Positions 62,001 to 64,000 of a stretch of DNA of 64,000 nucleotides are shown in pieces. Every line of letters begins with the position of its first letter. Within the stretch, counting starts at the first letter, position 1. Made by a program: the position numbers and the translations under genes. Below the pieces are notes generated by a model that had not been told where the DNA came from, ran no database searches, and saw nothing but the letters and a program-made list of their open reading frames with translations. The DNA comes from Leptospira semungkisensis (GTDB taxonomy: Bacteria > Spirochaetota > Leptospiria > Leptospirales > Leptospiraceae). Location: NCBI RefSeq assembly GCF_004770055.1, contig NZ_RQEP01000010.1, forward strand, positions 1 through 64,000, read 5' to 3'.

Positions 62001-63704
62001 GCTCAATTTGTCGGAGTCGGAAACATCCGTTACGATCCGATTCTCAAAGAGTTCATATAGGTTCCGGAAGTCCTCCGTCTTTAGATGGGCCTGGTTCGAA
62101 GCCTGGATCAGCGTTTCGGAAAGAAGCCATCCTTTCTTATCCGCATTCTTCAGCTGCAAAGAGCCTATGCTTCTTAATACTTCTCTAATATTATAATATT
62201 TAGGATTTCTCTCTAAGATATCTTCCCAAAGCGCGAGGGCCCGGTCCGCTCTGCCGGAACCTTCCTCTAAATTCCCTAATTCCTCCGAGAACGCAGCAAG
62301 GACCTGAGGATCCAGATTCGGCACATTCTTTAATGTGGAGAAATAGTCTCGGATCGCAGAAGAAAGACCATTCTCAATCTCTAAATAATACGCGTAACCC
62401 AAGCCAAACTTTGGATCCAAACGAGAAGAAACTAGATCCTTTTTCAAGCCCGGAAGAAGAGAAAGTTTTCCGAACTTCTTTGCGATCAGATATTTTTCTT
62501 TTAATACCTTTGCCCAAAAGATCGGATAGAGAGGATCCTCTTTAAAGTACAATTCCACCGAATCCAAAGCGAACAAATAATCCTCAAAGGACTGCTTCCT
62601 TCCATACTCTTTCGCTAATTCGAATTGGGAACTGATATCGACGGTTTTAGGAACCGAACCACTCAAAGGAAGAAAATAGATGTTTAAGGTTCCATAATAC
62701 GATGCAGTAAATAGAATACTTCCTCCGTTAAAGCTGGAGTATTTTGTATCGAATAAGGAGAAGTTTCCGGAGCTAATCCTTCTCTCCTTTAAATCGGAAA
62801 GATCCAATCGAACGATCAGGCTATTGTCCCTCTCATCCAACTTCCGATTTCCATCCGAGTCATTTCTGATCGATGTATAAAAGAGGTATTTTCCATCAGA
62901 AGACAGACTAGGAGAAAAATCCAAATACGAATCGCTCGTAAGTCTTCGAGTCTTTCCAGATATTAGATCCAAGGAATAGATTTCTCCTTCCTTTGCATCC
63001 GCATAAGAAAGATAAACCACAGTCCTTCCATCATTAGACCAATATGGATTTGTTGCACCTTCCTTAGTCAGGAGCTTAGGAGCCTCTTTGCCTTCGGTAT
63101 CCCATAGGATCAAATTCGGTATTCCTGGACTCAAGCGATCCGAAGAGAATATGACTCGCCGATCATCCGGTCCCCAAACAGGATCGGAATCCGAGAATTT
63201 ATCGGACTTTCCCGGAACATCATATTCGGTATTTGTAATAAACTGAAAGTCTTGATTTAGGAATCTTTTTCCCTCTAAGATCTTTTTGGCCCAAAGAGAA
63301 GGTTCCATTTCTAATAGAACAATATCTCCTGCCGAATCAAATTGCTCAGAAACAAAGGCAAGTTTCATTCCAGAAGGACTAATAGCAGGTTTATATTCTG
63401 CGGAAGGATGTTCCGTCACAGGCACCACGATGGAGCTTCTGAGATCGCGGAACCATATATCGTAATTTCCTTTTTGTCCTGTCGTATAGAAAAGATATCT
63501 TCCGTCTTTGGTTGTAGAGTTATATAAGTTATTCCCCCTTTGGACAGTTAGAGGAAACGGCTTCTCATTATCAGGATTAAAATAGTTTTTGGAGATGGGT
63601 CCGTAATCGAATTCGATAGGCTTCACTCTCTCCACAGATTGAAAAACCGAACAAGCACAGAAGTGAATGATATATAAGAAAAGTAGAATACGAAAAAGAA
63701 ACAA
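56085..63704 (-). CDS. Giant lipoprotein: TolB-like propeller, TPR-like region and CHAT-like segments (2539 aa)
   Basis: The N-terminus MFLFRILLFLYIIHFCAC is a lipoprotein signal. Residues 50-350 are a TolB-type beta propeller with repeated blades such as DGRYLFYTTGQKGNYDIW, PSGMKLAFVSEQ and SDGKYLFYTSIRND. From about 360 to 1540 the protein is helical with many TPR-like units (LGEYAKAIPYYKEALEL, LGDLDKAKECLGFAEEM). A first CHAT-like alpha/beta segment lies near 1560-1745 (SDILISPFPE, RIELRDIF, SLLGSGVKAVYLCSQ), then more helical repeats to 2200, and a second near 2260-2539 (YLYLTSSYFLAPLLP, KGPGVVNLGFQ). The His/Cys dyad of active CHAT proteases was not found in either. It may be an envelope scaffold. 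The CHAT reading is tentative; the rest is firm. Confidence 0.75.
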   Translation of the reverse strand: MFLFRILLFLYIIHFCACSVFQSVERVKPIEFDYGPISKNYFNPDNEKPFPLTVQRGNNLYNSTTKDGRYLFYTTGQKGNYDIWFRDLRSSIVVPVTEHPSAEYKPAISPSGMKLAFVSEQFDSAGDIVLLEMEPSLWAKKILEGKRFLNQDFQFITNTEYDVPGKSDKFSDSDPVWGPDDRRVIFSSDRLSPGIPNLILWDTEGKEAPKLLTKEGATNPYWSNDGRTVVYLSYADAKEGEIYSLDLISGKTRRLTSDSYLDFSPSLSSDGKYLFYTSIRNDSDGNRKLDERDNSLIVRLDLSDLKERRISSGNFSLFDTKYSSFNGGSILFTASYYGTLNIYFLPLSGSVPKTVDISSQFELAKEYGRKQSFEDYLFALDSVELYFKEDPLYPIFWAKVLKEKYLIAKKFGKLSLLPGLKKDLVSSRLDPKFGLGYAYYLEIENGLSSAIRDYFSTLKNVPNLDPQVLAAFSEELGNLEEGSGRADRALALWEDILERNPKYYNIREVLRSIGSLQLKNADKKGWLLSETLIQASNQAHLKTEDFRNLYELFENRIVTDVSDSDKLSIADKIESVNSIQTRAPVLHRFLVYVKASAYQKQGSFQKSNTLLDPIMKELKPEDPIFLKAHLIRSENFKGMGNVRNSLEEFKAFLENYDHTSGVKIDDKEMERFFIYFENLARNYENRSDFLQASLHYFYNTENMFLAKSKNLFLDTIYKDYAIYYQKLMVDTSFKLAKSVSEKSALGLLKNFNPLDYDPLDKKEGLFYINQYFEKEKILPRARTFLDLATLYGYAYYLINRSVIRETYYYSTGTMDVIKKEAALRDYKQAEYELRWIIFADPTYHDAYQLLGWLYQYVDIIKSRRAGDQGDTDEDIYKKEYSKYFPEKNFEENIELYSQILELLGEGFANKKVLSDLRLNLGNNYFLLKNYPKADEQYSLVESYSNYIISKAQFEDYRQKAVFLFNSARSSMYMANYADAARKLKDADELYSKNEFMQIHSGPNSNTNLQSYREKLALIRTLIGLSYMELGEYAKAIPYYKEALELNEPSRFVDPINLRNALAICYQKLGHISLSEENLKEAEGLASQKGIRWFPKKVNPKFWDYFWDFVFEAVLPDSTRISGSGRFPEAIPGAFQPLLSSGIRVNNLVLEQNYSLAAEETNKRLDYIGKKGLKNTLAGLLAESQSLGDLGFYDYRRGDFETAKKDFKAARDFERKNSEVSGRSASSFKKYLYSLFAHIESTHSSLDSGSKEDLAFALDELDSVKRNYLEPCVSLWVDDPLEGRKRCEESFYKDYYDFDILRANLLFYLGEEDFRNKNWAEGFEKLGIAASLLELPSNLPKEIIGLSKDPFSRKERVMHAMSRASIYYRLGDLDKAKECLGFAEEMANEFYLGAEMIQTWVLQARLDLLSFAQDKAKSRLARAEELLKKQFHLISDNKGFLLRDLYETKIRADLDSGNPALAFQDWDRLQRLVYFRNFQRGNWEFQTAQGEYIKFETDWKELKQSYLKYQFALETRGDIKKEEASLSQASNTVSGSLALLRSRLPDRNSFLDPFGAIAEETLSPRELGIDLLESKASVHAKIRINGGVKFLTFENERKAIDELPLLPEWKNAKNIIFDTGNTSLGDYFSGKFPSFRYKMPALTQKPKERWLPKTVASFQDLPLGISYRKVTFDTWKDILEDSDILISPFPEIKGDSFFGERKKDRIELRDIFTKNHRLNAVILTYDQKPSWAQIRKASVSLLGSGVKAVYLCSQSDSCVSDILSESLNGKEAKLGMRFGSLFDKGGDRDSESEKLFVKARQEERAGKFSERFADLHSARSLASPGSSLSLKIESDLLRTYRNLKPEFSLEKTYSLKYEKRTPDQERQLGFTLCLARLLETEEKDCSKIPLPSSKDEILDAIASLKMGIDPGDALDRAASAEQYDPLLYRLKIVDLAIESYFPSLALSQLNLAKSNISNEDDSSLWQKSFNRVRKQIAFLEEKEEWIEKENSPLWDPRERERNYGLHLQFLQNRKRSGFRISPVSLYSEIHSSPVYLFQTLTSEERSTILDLLRYSLPEETNGEMAEFMEGLIEYEKSKGNLPRQTRIMLEFAKSYFSRGDYERAKLWISKIDKDSVVGQGLEINYLTFKIDAMEGRDLQISSFGDFTEFANAYRDALGKKSKDLLECANSWVRQRKRQELTPKQRRELSDFIGYLQVLAFQQNDSETFFDLALAKERISVARTLVLGRKPSYSDLPVFRSVSFALEEKIPENQEFLALGDLGLRTFYIRFSKGKSKGDLVFKDNRKIKAAIAKYNEEVEKGGSEVLLREALETELRQGMKFAKNKTTYLYLTSSYFLAPLLPKSEEEIFYVTDPESLIRNPIHKEKEEFRNNFGVVTWDGAVAPQWYQQLTKLEDIELYPRGNASISPFHIFRDPLFLDPDKGIQFGSRSVSDPKADLISGVWMLSSSFLDELRNGSFNLKDSLYYLTKNWKGPGVVNLGFQTDTHNSRFLKEISSRKEDSQTSLRNRFLKTMDVMKELYPTDKYWNGYRLFTNSFITKD

Positions 63705-63710
63705 TGCGGA

Positions 63711-64000
63711 TCACTCCTTCTTTTTCCAGACATTGGGAGAAGATTCATAATACTCCCCCACCTCTACGCTTCGGATCCAAGTGGAGATCATGGATTCTTT
63801 CAGCGAATTTTTTTCTTTTTCCGTAAGAGGAACAGTAGATTTTGCGATCGCCTTTCTCATCTTTTCTCTGACCACTATATCCCTGCTATCATTGGCAAGC
63901 TTGATTAGATTTTCCATCCTAGTCTTTGTAGGAATATCTTGGCGAACCTTCTCCGCTCCTGCCTCCTTGATCCTAGGATTCCATCTCACCTTCCCATCCA
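63711..64000 (-). CDS. C-terminal end of a gene that runs off the window
   Basis: The frame stays open from its stop at 63711 to the right edge of the window, so the start lies outside. The visible 96 or so residues are rich in Lys, Glu and Arg and helical (AEKVRQDIPTKTRMENLIKL, then VVREKMRKAIAKSTVPLTEKEK), ending SSPNVWKKKE. This could be part of a HEAT-like or coiled-coil domain. An internal GTG at 63989 is unlikely to be the start. Six bases separate its stop from the start of the giant lipoprotein gene, so the two are probably in one operon and the missing part may explain the giant protein's role. Confidence 0.55.
   Translation of the reverse strand, partial: DGKVRWNPRIKEAGAEKVRQDIPTKTRMENLIKLANDSRDIVVREKMRKAIAKSTVPLTEKEKNSLKESMISTWIRSVEVGEYYESSPNVWKKKE

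Noticed and set aside
1..64000. CRISPR array, tRNA genes, prophage or integrase
   Set aside because: No regularly spaced repeats, cloverleaf sequences or phage/integrase proteins were recognised anywhere in the window.

Overview
The window looks like chromosomal DNA of a spirochaete of the genus Leptospira. The reasons are the moderate base composition, the many proteins with relaxed spirochaetal lipoboxes, a DUF3332 lipoprotein, SpoIIE-type phosphatases with membrane sensors, very large PAS kinases, dCache chemoreceptors and an isolated rnpB gene. This is a judgement from gene content; no database search was possible. No tRNA, 5S, 16S or 23S gene, CRISPR array, phage or intact insertion sequence is visible.

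Layout. Positions 1-6200 hold a tiny lipoprotein, a GC-rich hairpin cluster, an ArsR regulator with a luciferase-like oxidoreductase, a patatin-type lipase, a sigma-like protein, an exported intradiol-dioxygenase-like lipoprotein, a Cys-rich repeat protein and a SelL-like thiol protein. Positions 6300-11400 hold a secernin-type peptidase, a SpoIIE phosphatase, a thioesterase, two paralogous membrane proteins and RNase P RNA, whose 3' end is duplicated just downstream. Positions 11500-19100 hold an acyltransferase, a TPR protein behind a textbook sigma-54 promoter, the ribosome hibernation factor, an ECF sigma factor with its probable anti-sigma factor, a PilZ protein, an MBOAT acyltransferase, a DUF3332 lipoprotein and a DUF192 protein. 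The DUF192 gene is the last of a four-gene operon with a hypothetical protein, a second SpoIIE phosphatase and an enoyl-CoA hydratase (18600-21638).

Positions 22800-40200 form a dense signalling region. It has two chemoreceptors whose last 413 residues are identical while their sensors differ, a porin-like protein fused to an LSm-like segment, a 1611-residue kinase with eight PAS domains and a GAF domain, a second kinase with the same kind of dCache sensor as the chemoreceptors, a single-domain response regulator, and a receiver/degenerate-GGDEF/EAL c-di-GMP phosphodiesterase. Divergent from the phosphodiesterase is the most striking gene of the window (38619-40226). It is one open frame that joins a [2Fe-2S] ferredoxin, a class III nucleotide cyclase and a class I haem peroxidase of the ascorbate peroxidase/cytochrome c peroxidase type, with the key residues of each module present. 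It reads like a redox- or peroxide-sensing cAMP synthase.

Positions 40271-54767 are mainly housekeeping genes: hisC on the plus strand, then a long co-directional minus-strand run (htrA-like protease, aminotransferase, murI, FecR lipoprotein, purM, chloride channel, 7TM-DISM kinase, mutL, DedA protein, a small Cys protein, rarA, OsmC protein and a 59-residue protein). The end of the window holds a metallopeptidase-like lipoprotein, a GC-rich repeat and a giant 2539-residue lipoprotein with a TolB-type propeller, a long TPR-like region and two degenerate CHAT-like segments. It is preceded by a gene that runs off the window edge.
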